NCBI RefSeq assembly: GCF_038019025.1
Contig: NZ_CP150496.1
Location: 2,000,001-2,064,000, forward strand
Source: Polaribacter marinaquae
Lineage (GTDB): Bacteria > Bacteroidota > Bacteroidia > Flavobacteriales > Flavobacteriaceae
Length of the DNA: 64,000 bases
Reading direction: 5' to 3'
Shown here: one piece after another, positions 1-8,006 of the stretch
Position numbering within the stretch: position 1 is the first letter of the stretch
Layout of the letters: each line of letters opens with the position of its first letter
Program-made: the position numbers and the translations under genes
The notes under the pieces: model-generated
Seen by the model: only the letters and a program-made list of their open reading frames with translations
What the model was told of the DNA's origin: nothing
The model's database searches: none

Positions 1-51
1 AAAAGAACAGCTACTATATTATTAATAAGAACAAACTTAAATTTTATAAAA

Positions 52-387
52 ATGAAAAAAATACACAGTGTAGCATTCGTGCTATTTATAGCTACGGCTT
101 TATCTTTTACAACTAAATTTTCTGATATTCAAAATACAATAACTGCTACATTTATTGAAATTACAAACGATGATTTTTTTAAATTTATAGATGCTGATAA
201 AAAAGAAATCCTTTTTTATGATGTAATCGAAGAAGTAGAAATAAGTTTATATGATGATGAAAATCTAAACAAGAAATTTACAATTACTTGGGTAGAAAAA
301 GAAATCGAATTAATGGACGAAGAAGGAGATTTAACCGGAGAAAAAAAGAAAGTAAAATCGATAACTTCACTTACTTTAGTAAACTAA
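52..387 (+). CDS. Small secreted protein, family copy 1
   Basis: A 111-residue protein with an N-terminal hydrophobic signal-like segment (residues 5-20) and a short acidic, beta-rich body. It aligns by eye with the products starting at 3417 and 4052: an opening T-A-T/I-F/Y, a D-[ND]-F-FKF/KF block, a ...SL-[YWF]-D-[DE]... block, then a T-W/K-W-V stretch and a closing G-[ED]-[KT]-x-K-VK. It is the most divergent copy and has no obvious cleavage motif. I know of no named function for the family; export to periplasm or surface is an inference from the N-terminus. Only 51 bases of upstream sequence are in the window, so the promoter cannot be judged. A hairpin terminator follows. Confidence 0.7.
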   Translation: MKKIHSVAFVLFIATALSFTTKFSDIQNTITATFIEITNDDFFKFIDADKKEILFYDVIEEVEISLYDDENLNKKFTITWVEKEIELMDEEGDLTGEKKKVKSITSLTLVN

Positions 388-397
388 TTTAAAATAG

Positions 398-426
398 AAA
401 CCGCTTTACAAATAAGCGGTTTTTTT
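398..426. terminator. Bidirectional terminator between converging genes
   Basis: The stem AAACCGCTT / AAGCGGTTT encloses a short AT loop, with a T-run on the plus strand and an A-run on the other side. It serves the gene ending at 387 and overlaps the stop region of the converging glycosyltransferase gene. Confidence 0.75.
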
Positions 427-1129
427 ATACATTTTCTCTTAAAAGGCTTTTATACGTTTTTCGAAGCTTTACAGGTGATACACCTAACTTATATTGTAAA
501 AACACATAACCGTTTATTAAATTTACTTTTAACCAAGAGTTATGTTCGTATTTTCTAGCGCTAACCGTAGCCTTAGATTGTATAATTTTAAATTTTATTT
601 TTTGTTTTCGAACTCTACCAATCATTTCAAAATCTTCCATAATACAAAACTGTTCGTTAAAACCATTTAGATTATGAAATGTTTCTTTGGTAAAAAATTG
701 GCATTGATCTCCGCCACCCGCAAATAAGCCATCTTTGGTTGTAAACTTGCTGTTAAAGTTTAAAAATGCAGAATCTTTATCAAATTTATAAGCAAAAAAA
801 CCTGCTTTATTTCCTTGGTTTACTGCTGTAATTATTTCTGAATAAAAATTAGTTGGTAATGCAACATCTGCATGTAAAAAAAGTAAAATATCACCGTTTG
901 CCTTTTTTGCGCCAAAATTCATTTGTGCTGCTCTTCCTTTTTTATCGCTTGTAAAATATGTAACTTTAGAAAAAGTTTTACAAACTTCCGGACTTTCATC
1001 TGTAGTTTCTGGAGAGTTAGAAACAATAATTTCTAAAGGAAATTTGTTAGCTTGCTCACATAAAAACGACAACCTCTTTAGAAGGTTTTCTTTCTCATTA
1101 TATACCGGAATAATAATACTTAATAACAT
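425..1129 (-). CDS. Family 2 glycosyltransferase (TIGR04283-like)
   Basis: A 234-residue GT-A fold glycosyltransferase with the nucleotide-sugar site in the N-terminal half. It opens with SIIIPVYNEKENL (residues 4-16), the standard GT2 start, and has the HAD metal-binding triad at 86-88 and a catalytic-type ED at 165-166 (GFNEQ.CIMEDFEM). The GRAAQMNFGA segment (65-74) and the short length match the subfamily annotated as rSAM/selenodomain-associated transferase 2. The acceptor is unknown. There are no transmembrane helices apart from a weak hydrophobic stretch near residue 208. Its start codon lies 22 bases from that of the divergent DUF547 gene. Confidence 0.85.
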   Translation of the reverse strand: MLLSIIIPVYNEKENLLKRLSFLCEQANKFPLEIIVSNSPETTDESPEVCKTFSKVTYFTSDKKGRAAQMNFGAKKANGDILLFLHADVALPTNFYSEIITAVNQGNKAGFFAYKFDKDSAFLNFNSKFTTKDGLFAGGGDQCQFFTKETFHNLNGFNEQFCIMEDFEMIGRVRKQKIKFKIIQSKATVSARKYEHNSWLKVNLINGYVFLQYKLGVSPVKLRKTYKSLLRENV

Positions 1130-1151
1130 ATTTAAACGTACGTAAATTTAT

Positions 1152-1913
1152 ATGAAACAGTTTTTTTTAATACTTGCTTTTGCTTTTAGTTTTAACCTTG
1201 TTGCACAAGATAACATAAATTATAATGAGGTTTCTCAAGATTTATTACAAAATATTATGGATGGAAAATCGTATGCAAAAGAAGTTAAAATCTTAGAAGA
1301 AAGTACTTTAGAAAATTTGGTGACACAATTAAAAACCGACAAGCATAAAATTGCTTTTTGGGTTAATGTTTACAATTCTTTTATTCAAATATCTTTAACA
1401 GAAAACCCTAAAGAATACGAAGATAGAGGCGCATATTTTAAAAAAGAACGTGTAAAAATTGCTGGTGAAATTTTATCTTTTGATGATATAGAACACGATA
1501 TTTTAAGAAGATCTAGAATAAAACTAAGTTGGGGTTATTTAAGAAAGTATTTTAGACCAAAATGGGAACGTAAATTACGTGTAAAAAATATTGATTGGAG
1601 AATTCATTTTGCTCTAAATTGTGGTGCTAAAAGTTGTCCGCCAGTAGCAAAGTTTACAGCAGAAGGTTTAGATAAAGAGTTCGATTTTATGACAACGGAA
1701 TACTTAAAAGAACAAACTACATATAATAAAGATACAAGAACAGCCAAATCAGTTTCTTTGTTCTCTTGGTTTAGAGCAGATTTTGGTGGTTTGTGTGGCG
1801 CAAGACAAATTTTAGCCGATTACAAGATTACATCAGAAAAACCTAAAAAATTAGAATTTAATAATTACGATTGGACATTAAGTTTAGGTAATTTCAGAAA
1901 AATTCCTAACTAG
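1152..1913 (+). CDS. DUF547 secreted protein
   Basis: A 253-residue protein with a Sec signal peptide (residues 1-19, ending LVAQD) followed by a DUF547 domain. The family hallmarks are visible: KIAFWVNVYNSF (about 66-77) and NCGAKSCPPV (156-165), whose Cys/Ser/Pro cluster is characteristic. The biochemical role of DUF547 is not established; the fold resembles papain-like/transglutaminase proteins with an Asn and Cys in place, so enzymatic activity is only a possibility. The ATG at 1152 gives a complete signal peptide, supporting this start. It is divergent from the glycosyltransferase with almost no room for a separate promoter, and a strong hairpin follows. Confidence 0.85.
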   Translation: MKQFFLILAFAFSFNLVAQDNINYNEVSQDLLQNIMDGKSYAKEVKILEESTLENLVTQLKTDKHKIAFWVNVYNSFIQISLTENPKEYEDRGAYFKKERVKIAGEILSFDDIEHDILRRSRIKLSWGYLRKYFRPKWERKLRVKNIDWRIHFALNCGAKSCPPVAKFTAEGLDKEFDFMTTEYLKEQTTYNKDTRTAKSVSLFSWFRADFGGLCGARQILADYKITSEKPKKLEFNNYDWTLSLGNFRKIPN

Positions 1914-1934
1914 TTTACCAATATTTATTTTTAG

Positions 1935-1974
1935 AAAAAAGCCTTCTATTTTAGTAAATAGAAGGCTTTTTTTT
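1935..1974. terminator. Strong bidirectional terminator
   Basis: A perfect GCCTTCTATTT / AAATAGAAGGC stem is flanked by A6 and T8 runs. It lies between the converging DUF547 and MFS genes and ends both transcripts. Confidence 0.85.
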
Positions 1975-3241
1975 AAACTTCTTTTTGATTGTTTTCTATT
2001 TCTTCTGTTAAATCTAAATCTCTTAAAACTGGGTTTTTTAAAGCGGTTACACCAACAGTTAATAAAGTCATTGTTCCACCAAAAACTACGGCCGCCACTG
2101 GGCCAATAAGTTTTGCAGCTAAACCACTCTCAAAAGCACCTAATTCGTTCGATGAACCAACAAACATAGAGTTTACAGAAGAAACTCTACCTCGCATATC
2201 GTCTGGTGTTTTTAACTGTAAAATGGTTTGTCTAATAACCATCGATATTCCGTCTGCAGCACCACTTATAAACAACGCCAGAATACTTACCCAAAATATA
2301 GAAGATAATCCGAAGGCAATTATACTAAGTCCAAAAATAAAGACAGATACTAACATTTTTTTACCTGTATTTTTATTAATGGGAATATATGTTGTTAAAA
2401 ACATTGTTACGATACTTCCCATAGAAATAGAAGCATTTAAAATACCAAAACCTTCTGGACCAACTTTTAAAACATCTTGTGCAAATACAGATAAAATAGC
2501 AACTGTACCTCCAAATAAAACAGCAATCATGTCTAGAGTTAAAACGCCTAAAATTGCTTTGTTTTTAAAGACAAAACTAATTCCTGCCTTTAAACTTTCT
2601 TTCATTGGTTCACCTATTTTTTTATTTAAAATCGGTTTCTTTTTAATTAAAAAGGTAAAAATTAAAGATAAAATTACTAAAATAAAAACTAAGCAAAGAG
2701 TTTTGTCTACACCAATCCAACTTATTAAAAATCCTGCGGCTAAAGCACCAGAAACGGAAGCAGTTTTCCAGGTACTTGTGCTCCAGGTTGCTGCATTATG
2801 ATAAATATTTTTTGGAACAAGTAAGGCAACTAAAGAAAATATAGTTGGTCCGAAAAAAGATCTTAAAAATCCACCGAAAAAAACCAAACCATATATAGAA
2901 TACAGTATCGAGTTGGTAGACCAGCTATTTATTACACTGTCTGTAGTTAGTAAAAATAACCCTAAACTAATTAAAGAAAATGCTGCTGTGCATAAGGCTA
3001 ATAGATTTCTTTTTTCTTTTTGATCTACAATATGACCCGCAAATAATGCCATTGTAAATGCCGGTATAATTTCCATTAAACCAATAATACCCAAAGATAA
3101 CGGATCTTTTGTAATCGAATATACTTGCCATTCGATAACAATAAATTGCATAGACCAACCAAAAACCAATAAAAATCTTACAAATAAGAAAATATTAAAT
3201 TCTCTAATTCTTAATGCTGCGTATGGATCGAGCTTATTCAT
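1973..3241 (-). CDS. MFS transporter, MFS_3/EntS-like exporter
   Basis: A 422-residue integral inner-membrane protein with about twelve hydrophobic segments and the MFS signature loop GHIVDQKEKRNLL after helix 2. The opening (R-E-F-x-x-F-L-x-V-R-F) and the DDMRGRVSSVNSMF segment near residue 350 are typical of the MFS_3/EntS-like family, which exports siderophores or drugs using proton motive force. The substrate cannot be read from sequence. It is a single gene with a terminator behind it. A long reading frame on the opposite strand (1989-2801) is a shadow of this gene. Confidence 0.87.
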   Translation of the reverse strand: MNKLDPYAALRIREFNIFLFVRFLLVFGWSMQFIVIEWQVYSITKDPLSLGIIGLMEIIPAFTMALFAGHIVDQKEKRNLLALCTAAFSLISLGLFLLTTDSVINSWSTNSILYSIYGLVFFGGFLRSFFGPTIFSLVALLVPKNIYHNAATWSTSTWKTASVSGALAAGFLISWIGVDKTLCLVFILVILSLIFTFLIKKKPILNKKIGEPMKESLKAGISFVFKNKAILGVLTLDMIAVLFGGTVAILSVFAQDVLKVGPEGFGILNASISMGSIVTMFLTTYIPINKNTGKKMLVSVFIFGLSIIAFGLSSIFWVSILALFISGAADGISMVIRQTILQLKTPDDMRGRVSSVNSMFVGSSNELGAFESGLAAKLIGPVAAVVFGGTMTLLTVGVTALKNPVLRDLDLTEEIENNQKEV

Positions 3242-3347
3242 TTTGATAAATTTTAAATATTGAACTTTTTAAAAAACCAATTCTTAATTAAAATCGTAAG
3301 TCTTTTGAGTTCTTTTTGTTTTCAACTTAAAATAATTTAAAACAAAA

Positions 3348-3376
3348 GTAGGGTAATTCTAAATAGAGTTGTCTTA
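3348..3376 (+). promoter_or_regulatory. Putative ECF-sigma promoter, site A
   Basis: GTAGGGTAA (3348-3356), 11 bases, then GTTGTCTTA (3368-3376). Its second block ends 40 bases before the ATG at 3417. The same blocks with identical spacing occur at 16305-16333, 16371-16399 and 16956-16984, around the ECF sigma/FecR locus. The promoter reading is an inference from conserved spacing and orientation. Confidence 0.65.
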
Positions 3377-3416
3377 TTAATGAACAAGAATAAAATTAAC
3401 CTTAAAAAACATACAG

Positions 3417-3752
3417 ATGAAAAAAATTACATTATTAACAGTATTTATTATTACAAGCTTATTTAGTATGAGCTCTAATGCACAATCAAACGAAAAATCT
3501 TTAACTGCAATTTATAAAGGAATGACGGTTTCAGATAATTTTAAGTTTGAAGACAGCAAGGGAAACCCTATTGTTTTTCATGATGAAGACCAATCTTTTA
3601 AAGGTTCTATTACCCTTTGGGATGAAGGTTTAATAGGTAAAAGAATTAAAGTTTCTTATAAATGGGTAGATGTGCATTTATTTAATGACCAAGGTTTAGC
3701 TACAGGAGAAACTATGAAAGTTAAAAGAATTTTTAATTATAGTTTACTATAA
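3417..3752 (+). CDS. Small secreted protein, family copy 2
   Basis: A 111-residue protein with a clear Sec signal peptide (residues 1-22, ending SNAQS). The mature part has the conserved blocks S-L-TAIYKGMTVSDNFKFED, IVFHDED, LWDEGLIGKRIKVSYKWVDV and TGETMKVKRI, nearly the same as in the gene starting at 4052 and more distantly the one at 52. The predicted mature domain is about 85 residues, rich in beta strands, and of unknown function. The upstream region carries a copy of the two-block motif found around the ECF sigma/FecR locus at 16-17 kb, so it may belong to that regulon. The adjacent paralogue has a different promoter, suggesting that duplicates are separately regulated. Confidence 0.8.
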   Translation: MKKITLLTVFIITSLFSMSSNAQSNEKSLTAIYKGMTVSDNFKFEDSKGNPIVFHDEDQSFKGSITLWDEGLIGKRIKVSYKWVDVHLFNDQGLATGETMKVKRIFNYSLL

Positions 3753-3786
3753 TTATTAGAATTTGAACTATTTTGAATTAATTATG

Positions 3787-3814
3787 AAAAGCCGGCTTTA
3801 TGCTGGTTTTTTTT
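3787..3814 (+). terminator. Weak hairpin terminator
   Basis: AAAAGCCGGC, TTTAT, GCTGGTTTTT followed by a T-run, pairing with some G-U or mismatched positions. It follows the gene ending at 3752. Confidence 0.5.
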
Positions 3815-3895
3815 ATGTTCATTTAAAAGATAACATTTTTAAATACTGATATACAGTTGTATAATCTGTTAAAATTGTTGAATGTATTTTCTATT

Positions 3896-3924
3896 TGGGT
3901 TAACGTTTTTTACATATGGGTTAA
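3896..3924 (+). promoter_or_regulatory. Direct repeat, LytTR-type binding-site candidate
   Basis: TGGGTTAA occurs at 3896-3903 and again at 3917-3924, 21 bases (two helical turns) apart, each preceded by an AT-rich triplet. LytTR-family regulators bind paired direct repeats with this geometry. Downstream, TTACTTTG (3945-3952) is one mismatch from the Bacteroidota -7 element, and there is no clear -33 element, as expected for an activator-dependent promoter. A LytTR protein is encoded at 27102-27977, but any link is speculative. Confidence 0.4.
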
Positions 3925-4051
3925 TCTAAAATATAATTAGGCCGTTACTTTGTATCAGAATTAAAGGATACATTTTAAAACCTTAATCTATAAAGAAAGA
4001 CAATAATTAAAATTGTCATCAATCAATAAAAACTTTAAAATATTAGAAATT

Positions 4052-4459
4052 ATGAAAAAATTATTTACTCAAACAGTTGCCTTTTTATTTGTTGCCATTT
4101 TATCTTTTAATGCACAAAGTACAAATGCACAAGAAACTACAAAAACAAGTAACGAAAAAACTTTAACTGCTACTTTTAAAGGTTTAAACGTTAGTGATAA
4201 CTTTAAATTTGAATTTAATAACGGAGAAGCAATTGTATTTCACGATGAAGCGAAATCATCACCAAGTAAAATTAGTTTATTTGACGAAGGATTAATTGGA
4301 GATAGATTTACAATTTTTTACAAGTGGGTAGATGTAATGTTATTTGATAACGGAGTGCCTACTGGTGAGACTATGAAGGTGAAAAGAATTTATAACATTA
4401 TGCCAGCAAATAATTCTTACCAAAGACCAGATGTTTTGGTTACTTCTAACGAACAATAG
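4052..4459 (+). CDS. Small secreted protein, family copy 3
   Basis: A 135-residue protein starting at the ATG at 4052; the frame extends upstream to a TTG at 4013, but only the ATG gives a clean Sec signal peptide (MKKLFTQ..., cleavage near STNAQE). The mature part repeats the family blocks TLTATFKGLNVSDNFKFEF, IVFHDEA, LFDEGLIGDRF, YKWVDVMLFD and PTGETMKVKRIYNI, with an extra 20-residue C-terminal tail absent from the other copies. Function is unknown. The 300-base upstream gap holds a direct repeat with 21-base spacing rather than the ECF-type motif found before the sister gene. A good terminator follows. Confidence 0.8.
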   Translation: MKKLFTQTVAFLFVAILSFNAQSTNAQETTKTSNEKTLTATFKGLNVSDNFKFEFNNGEAIVFHDEAKSSPSKISLFDEGLIGDRFTIFYKWVDVMLFDNGVPTGETMKVKRIYNIMPANNSYQRPDVLVTSNEQ

Positions 4460-4480
4460 AAAGAAAGAAAAAAATATAAA

Positions 4481-4514
4481 AAAAGGCTTAAGGTTTACAC
4501 TTTAAGCCTTTTTT
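4481..4514. terminator. Bidirectional terminator
   Basis: Stem AAAAGGCTTAA / TTTAAGCCTTTT with flanking A and T runs. It separates the converging genes ending at 4459 and 4515. Confidence 0.8.
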
Positions 4515-5174
4515 TTAGTTCAATTTCATGTCCATTAAAATGGCAAAAGTTTGATTGATATCTTGCTCTTTTACAACAATTGTCATTTCATTAGTAGTAG
4601 AAATAATTTCTTGTAACGGAATATCTGCCCAAGCTAATTGTTTTAAAATGAAGTAATAAATACCCGATTGTTCTAAGTTTTCTTTTGGCAACTTGATTGT
4701 AATTGAAGCCAAATCTAATACGTTAGATATTAACGTTTCTTTTTCGAATATTTCGTTTACAAATGGTTGTAAATTTTTACTTGTAACAATATTTGTCTCG
4801 AAAATTCCTTGAGAAACCGTTAAGAAATAATCTGAATTTTCTGATGATTTCGTTAGAATTTTTGCAATTTCTTTTAAAAGAGATGGTGTGTTTTTAAAAG
4901 TAAAATCACATAAATCTGATCTTACAATTACATCACCCAAATCTAAAGCTAACTTTTTTATATTCTTTCTAATACGAAGTTCGCTAGCAGGAGAAAGCCT
5001 GTTAATTGCCATCATTACTGCACCAACCTTAACATCTTTTTTTAGTAAAGTAGATACTTCTGGTAAAATAATTCTAGCCAAAGAAGAAACATTTATTAAT
5101 TTTTCATGCAACGCCTCTTCAATAAATGGTGTTTTTCTAATGGTACTTTCTACAACTTCTTGTATTGTTTTCAT
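4515..5174 (-). CDS. ACT-domain-like protein (aspartokinase regulatory-like)
   Basis: A 219-residue soluble protein with no signal peptide. The N-terminal third (residues 1-60) looks helical; the rest shows two beta-alpha-beta-like repeats (about 75-135 and 145-215) resembling paired ACT domains such as those at the C-terminus of aspartokinases (DLASITIKLP..., SGIYYFILKQLAWADIPLQEIISTTNEMTIVVKEQD). There is no kinase catalytic part, so if the resemblance is real it would be a free-standing amino-acid-sensing protein. The assignment rests on pattern only. It lies downstream of gpsA on the same strand, separated by 43 bases, and may be cotranscribed with it. Confidence 0.6.
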   Translation of the reverse strand: MKTIQEVVESTIRKTPFIEEALHEKLINVSSLARIILPEVSTLLKKDVKVGAVMMAINRLSPASELRIRKNIKKLALDLGDVIVRSDLCDFTFKNTPSLLKEIAKILTKSSENSDYFLTVSQGIFETNIVTSKNLQPFVNEIFEKETLISNVLDLASITIKLPKENLEQSGIYYFILKQLAWADIPLQEIISTTNEMTIVVKEQDINQTFAILMDMKLN

Positions 5175-5217
5175 ACTTATTGTTTAATATAACATACTAA
5201 TGTTCAAAATTAAACAA

Positions 5218-6213
5218 TTAATCTAATTTATTAGTCAACTTTTTAAATTCTTTTTTAGCGTCTTTATTATTGTATAAAACGTTGTAAACTGCATTAATGA
5301 TTGGTGTGTTTGCTCCATTTTGAGCTGTCATTTTAAAAGCACTTTTTGTAGCATAAAAACCCTCTGCAACCATACTCATTTCCATTTGTGCAGATTTTAC
5401 AGTGTAACCTTTACCAACCATATTACCAAATTGTCTGTTTCTACTAAAAATAGAATAACCTGTAACTAATAAATCACCTAAATAAGCAGAGTTATTAATG
5501 TTTCGCTTCATTTTATGAACTTTTTTAATAAAGCGTTTCATTTCTCTAATCGCATTACTCATTAACACAGATTGAAAGTTGTCTCCGTAACCCAAACCAT
5601 GTGCAATACCAGCAGCAACTGCATAAATATTCTTTAACATTGCGGCATATTCTGTACCAATAATGTCATCAGAAATTTTAGTTTTTATATACCAACTTTT
5701 AAGAGATTTGCTCATTAACTTCGCATTTTCTTGGTTTTGACATGCAATTGTTAAGTAAGACAAGCGTTCCATAGCAACTTCTTCTGCGTGACAAGGCCCT
5801 GTAATAACTCCAATTTTTTCATAAGGAATATCATAAACATTATGAAAATGCTCGCCAACAATTAAACCTGTCTCTGGAACGATACCTTTTATTGCAGAAA
5901 AAATTATTTTTCCTTTTAACGATTTCTTCAATTTTTCTAACTCACCAACTAAAAATGCAGACGGAATAGCGAAAATTAAAACATCGTAGTTTTCTACCAT
6001 TTTATTAATATCGCTAGATAAATCTAACTGACTTGCATATACATCTGCAGATCTTAAATAATTAGGATTATGATTGTTCTTTTTTATATGATCTATGGCT
6101 GATTTGCTTCGCATATACCAACCAACAGTTTCTAAATTTTCTGAAAGCATCTTCACAATTGCAGTTGCCCAACTTCCTCCACCTATAACCGCTATTTTTT
6201 TCTGATTATTCAT
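5218..6213 (-). CDS. gpsA: Glycerol-3-phosphate dehydrogenase [NAD(P)+]
   Basis: A 331-residue cytoplasmic enzyme that reduces dihydroxyacetone phosphate to sn-glycerol 3-phosphate, the entry step to phospholipids. The Rossmann motif IGGGSWATA (10-18) binds the cofactor. The catalytic-domain signatures SAIKG (106-110, with the conserved Lys) and GPCHAEEVA (139-147) are present, as is KNIYAVAAGIAHGLGYGDN near residue 190, which includes the conserved Lys and Asn. Length is normal for the family. It is likely transcribed with the ACT-like gene that follows. Confidence 0.95.
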   Translation of the reverse strand: MNNQKKIAVIGGGSWATAIVKMLSENLETVGWYMRSKSAIDHIKKNNHNPNYLRSADVYASQLDLSSDINKMVENYDVLIFAIPSAFLVGELEKLKKSLKGKIIFSAIKGIVPETGLIVGEHFHNVYDIPYEKIGVITGPCHAEEVAMERLSYLTIACQNQENAKLMSKSLKSWYIKTKISDDIIGTEYAAMLKNIYAVAAGIAHGLGYGDNFQSVLMSNAIREMKRFIKKVHKMKRNINNSAYLGDLLVTGYSIFSRNRQFGNMVGKGYTVKSAQMEMSMVAEGFYATKSAFKMTAQNGANTPIINAVYNVLYNNKDAKKEFKKLTNKLD

Positions 6214-6282
6214 TTATTTATAAATTTTATGCCCCAAAAGTAAGAAATTTACTATCTAATGATGAATGCTAGTATGAATTAT

Positions 6283-6290
6283 TATATTTG
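6283..6290 (+). promoter_or_regulatory. Promoter -7 element (TATATTTG)
   Basis: An exact match to TAnnTTTG, 19 bases before the ATG at 6310. Its position supports 6310 rather than the upstream in-frame ATG at 6259 as the start of the esterase gene. Confidence 0.55.
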
Positions 6291-6309
6291 TAAGACTTCA
6301 AACTTTATT

Positions 6310-7176
6310 ATGAAAATACAAATCTCTATTCTTTTTAGTGTTTTTTTATTGATAACATCTTGTAAAGTTGCATCACAATCCAAAGAAAAATCTAACATTA
6401 AATTTGTAAAACAAACCGAAACTAAAGGTACTGTTACTATTTTAGAGAAAGAATTTGTTATTAAAAATCTAAATACAATTTCACATAAAGTTTGGGTGTA
6501 TTTGCCACCAAATTATACAACTTCAAAAAATAAATATCCTGTAATTTACATGCACGATGCTCAAAATCTATTTGATGCAAAAACCTCTTTTGCTGGCGAG
6601 TGGGAAGTTGATGAAACTTTAGATAATTTATATAATAAAACTAAAAAGGGTTTTATTGTTGTGGGTATAGAAAATGGCGGAGAAAAAAGGATTGAAGAAT
6701 ACACACCTTGGTCTAACACAAAATATGGTGGCGGTAAAGGAGATGTTTATTCAGATTTCTTGGTAAATACATTAAAACCATACATAGATAAAAATTATAA
6801 AACTAAAACCACTGCAGAAAACACGGCTATTATTGGTAGTTCTTTAGGCGGTTTAATTTCTTTTTATGCTGGTTTAAAACATTCAAAAGTATTTGGTAAA
6901 ATTGGTGCACTTTCTACTTCTTTTTGGTTTTCTAACAAAGTAAATTCTTTTGCAGAACAACACGCAAACCTAAAAAACACAAAATTGTATTTATTAGTTG
7001 GCGATAAAGAAGGTGGTTCTATGGTGCCAGATACAGAAAATATGGCCGAGAGATTAATAGATAATGGTTTTAATCAAAATAATATAAAAACTAAAGTTGC
7101 TGCAAACGGTAAGCATACAGAATCGTTTTGGAAATCAGAATTTTTAGAAACAATAACTTACTTATTCAATTTATAA
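6310..7176 (+). CDS. Esterase-D-like alpha/beta-hydrolase lipoprotein
   Basis: A 288-residue protein from the ATG at 6310. This start gives a lipoprotein signal peptide with lipobox LITSC, whereas the upstream ATG (6259) would add 17 residues and overlap the TATATTTG promoter element. The body is a putative esterase (esterase D/Fes-like) domain: KVWVYLPPNY, YPVIYMHDAQNLFD, VVGIENGGEKRIEEY and the nucleophile elbow GSSLGG (GxSxG), with His expected in NGKHTESFW near the C-terminus. Relatives hydrolyse siderophore or carbohydrate esters; the substrate here is unknown. It probably acts at the outer membrane or in the periplasm. dut follows after six bases, so cotranscription is likely. Confidence 0.85.
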   Translation: MKIQISILFSVFLLITSCKVASQSKEKSNIKFVKQTETKGTVTILEKEFVIKNLNTISHKVWVYLPPNYTTSKNKYPVIYMHDAQNLFDAKTSFAGEWEVDETLDNLYNKTKKGFIVVGIENGGEKRIEEYTPWSNTKYGGGKGDVYSDFLVNTLKPYIDKNYKTKTTAENTAIIGSSLGGLISFYAGLKHSKVFGKIGALSTSFWFSNKVNSFAEQHANLKNTKLYLLVGDKEGGSMVPDTENMAERLIDNGFNQNNIKTKVAANGKHTESFWKSEFLETITYLFNL

Positions 7177-7182
7177 ATAAAA

Positions 7183-7614
7183 ATGAACGTACAAATTATA
7201 AATAAATCTAAACACGCTACACCAAATTACGAAACAAATGGTGCTGCTGGTATGGATTTAAAAGCTAATATAGAAGAAGCAATAACACTAAAACCTTTAG
7301 AAAGAGCCATTATTAAAACGGGCTTATTTATAGCCTTACCAATCGGTTTTGAAGCACAAGTTAGACCTAGAAGTGGTTTGGCTGCAAAAAAGGGAATTAC
7401 CGTATTAAATTCTCCTGGTACTGTAGATGCAGATTACAGGGGAGAAATCGGTGTAATTTTAGTAAATCTTTCTAATGAAGATTTTATTGTAAATGATGGT
7501 GAAAGAATTGCTCAATTAGTAATTGCAAAACATGAAAGAGTTGTTTGGCAAGAAGTAGATATACTTAGCGAAACAGAAAGAGGTTCTGGAGGTTTTGGAA
7601 GCACAGGCGTTTAA
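7183..7614 (+). CDS. dut: dUTP diphosphatase
   Basis: A 143-residue homotrimeric enzyme converting dUTP to dUMP and pyrophosphate, keeping uracil out of DNA and supplying dUMP for dTMP. All five family motifs are visible: AAGMDLKA (21-28), PRSGLA (62-67), [15 protein letters not shown] (77-91, with the catalytic Asp), GERIAQLV (106-113) and [10 protein letters not shown] (133-142). Length is typical. It follows the esterase by six bases and is followed one base later by a small hypothetical gene, forming a plus-strand cluster. Confidence 0.97.
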   Translation: MNVQIINKSKHATPNYETNGAAGMDLKANIEEAITLKPLERAIIKTGLFIALPIGFEAQVRPRSGLAAKKGITVLNSPGTVDADYRGEIGVILVNLSNEDFIVNDGERIAQLVIAKHERVVWQEVDILSETERGSGGFGSTGV

Positions 7615-7615
7615 A

Positions 7616-7981
7616 ATGGATGAAATAGATTTACAGCCTTTAAGAATTACAAATAGTTGGCATGTAGAGTGGAATTTATTTTATGAAATTGATCCTTCTA
7701 TAGAAACCATGCATTACCTAGATTCTAGCTCTTTATTACATCTAAATAATTACAGTTTAAAGCGTGCTATAAATTTAGATTATAGGCCAGAAAATGATGT
7801 AAACGGATACTTTTATTTAAGAGTTCTTAATTTAAAAGAAATCATCAACTCTAAATCTAAAGAAGTTTCTTTTGATGCAGATTGGGAAAATTTACATTTC
7901 GAATTAAAATCTAAAAGTAGAATTGAAATTGTTAAAGAAATAGAACGATTAGTTCGAGAAATCCCTCCTTTTAAAGGATAA
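7616..7981 (+). CDS. Conserved-type hypothetical protein after dut
   Basis: A 121-residue soluble protein starting at the ATG at 7616, one base after the dut stop; the longer frame from 7595 would overlap dut and is less likely. It is acidic with aromatic clusters (NSWHVEWNLFYEIDPS near the N-terminus) and mixed alpha/beta character, and has no signal peptide or membrane segment. I do not recognise the family. Tight spacing implies translational coupling with dut and the small PspC-like gene downstream, but the content gives no functional hint. Confidence 0.7.
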   Translation: MDEIDLQPLRITNSWHVEWNLFYEIDPSIETMHYLDSSSLLHLNNYSLKRAINLDYRPENDVNGYFYLRVLNLKEIINSKSKEVSFDADWENLHFELKSKSRIEIVKEIERLVREIPPFKG

Positions 7982-8006
7982 TAAATAAACTAAATAAATT
8001 TAAATT

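Noticed and set aside
1-51. A possible fifth copy of the two-block ECF motif before the first gene
   Set aside because: An AT-rich stretch (ATATTATTAATAAGAAC) vaguely resembles the region after the second block of site A, but the first block would lie outside the window and no GTTGT is present.
1989-2801. 270-codon open frame on the plus strand
   Set aside because: It lies wholly antisense to the MFS transporter gene and its translation has no domain or signal peptide; it is a shadow of a low-GC membrane-protein gene.
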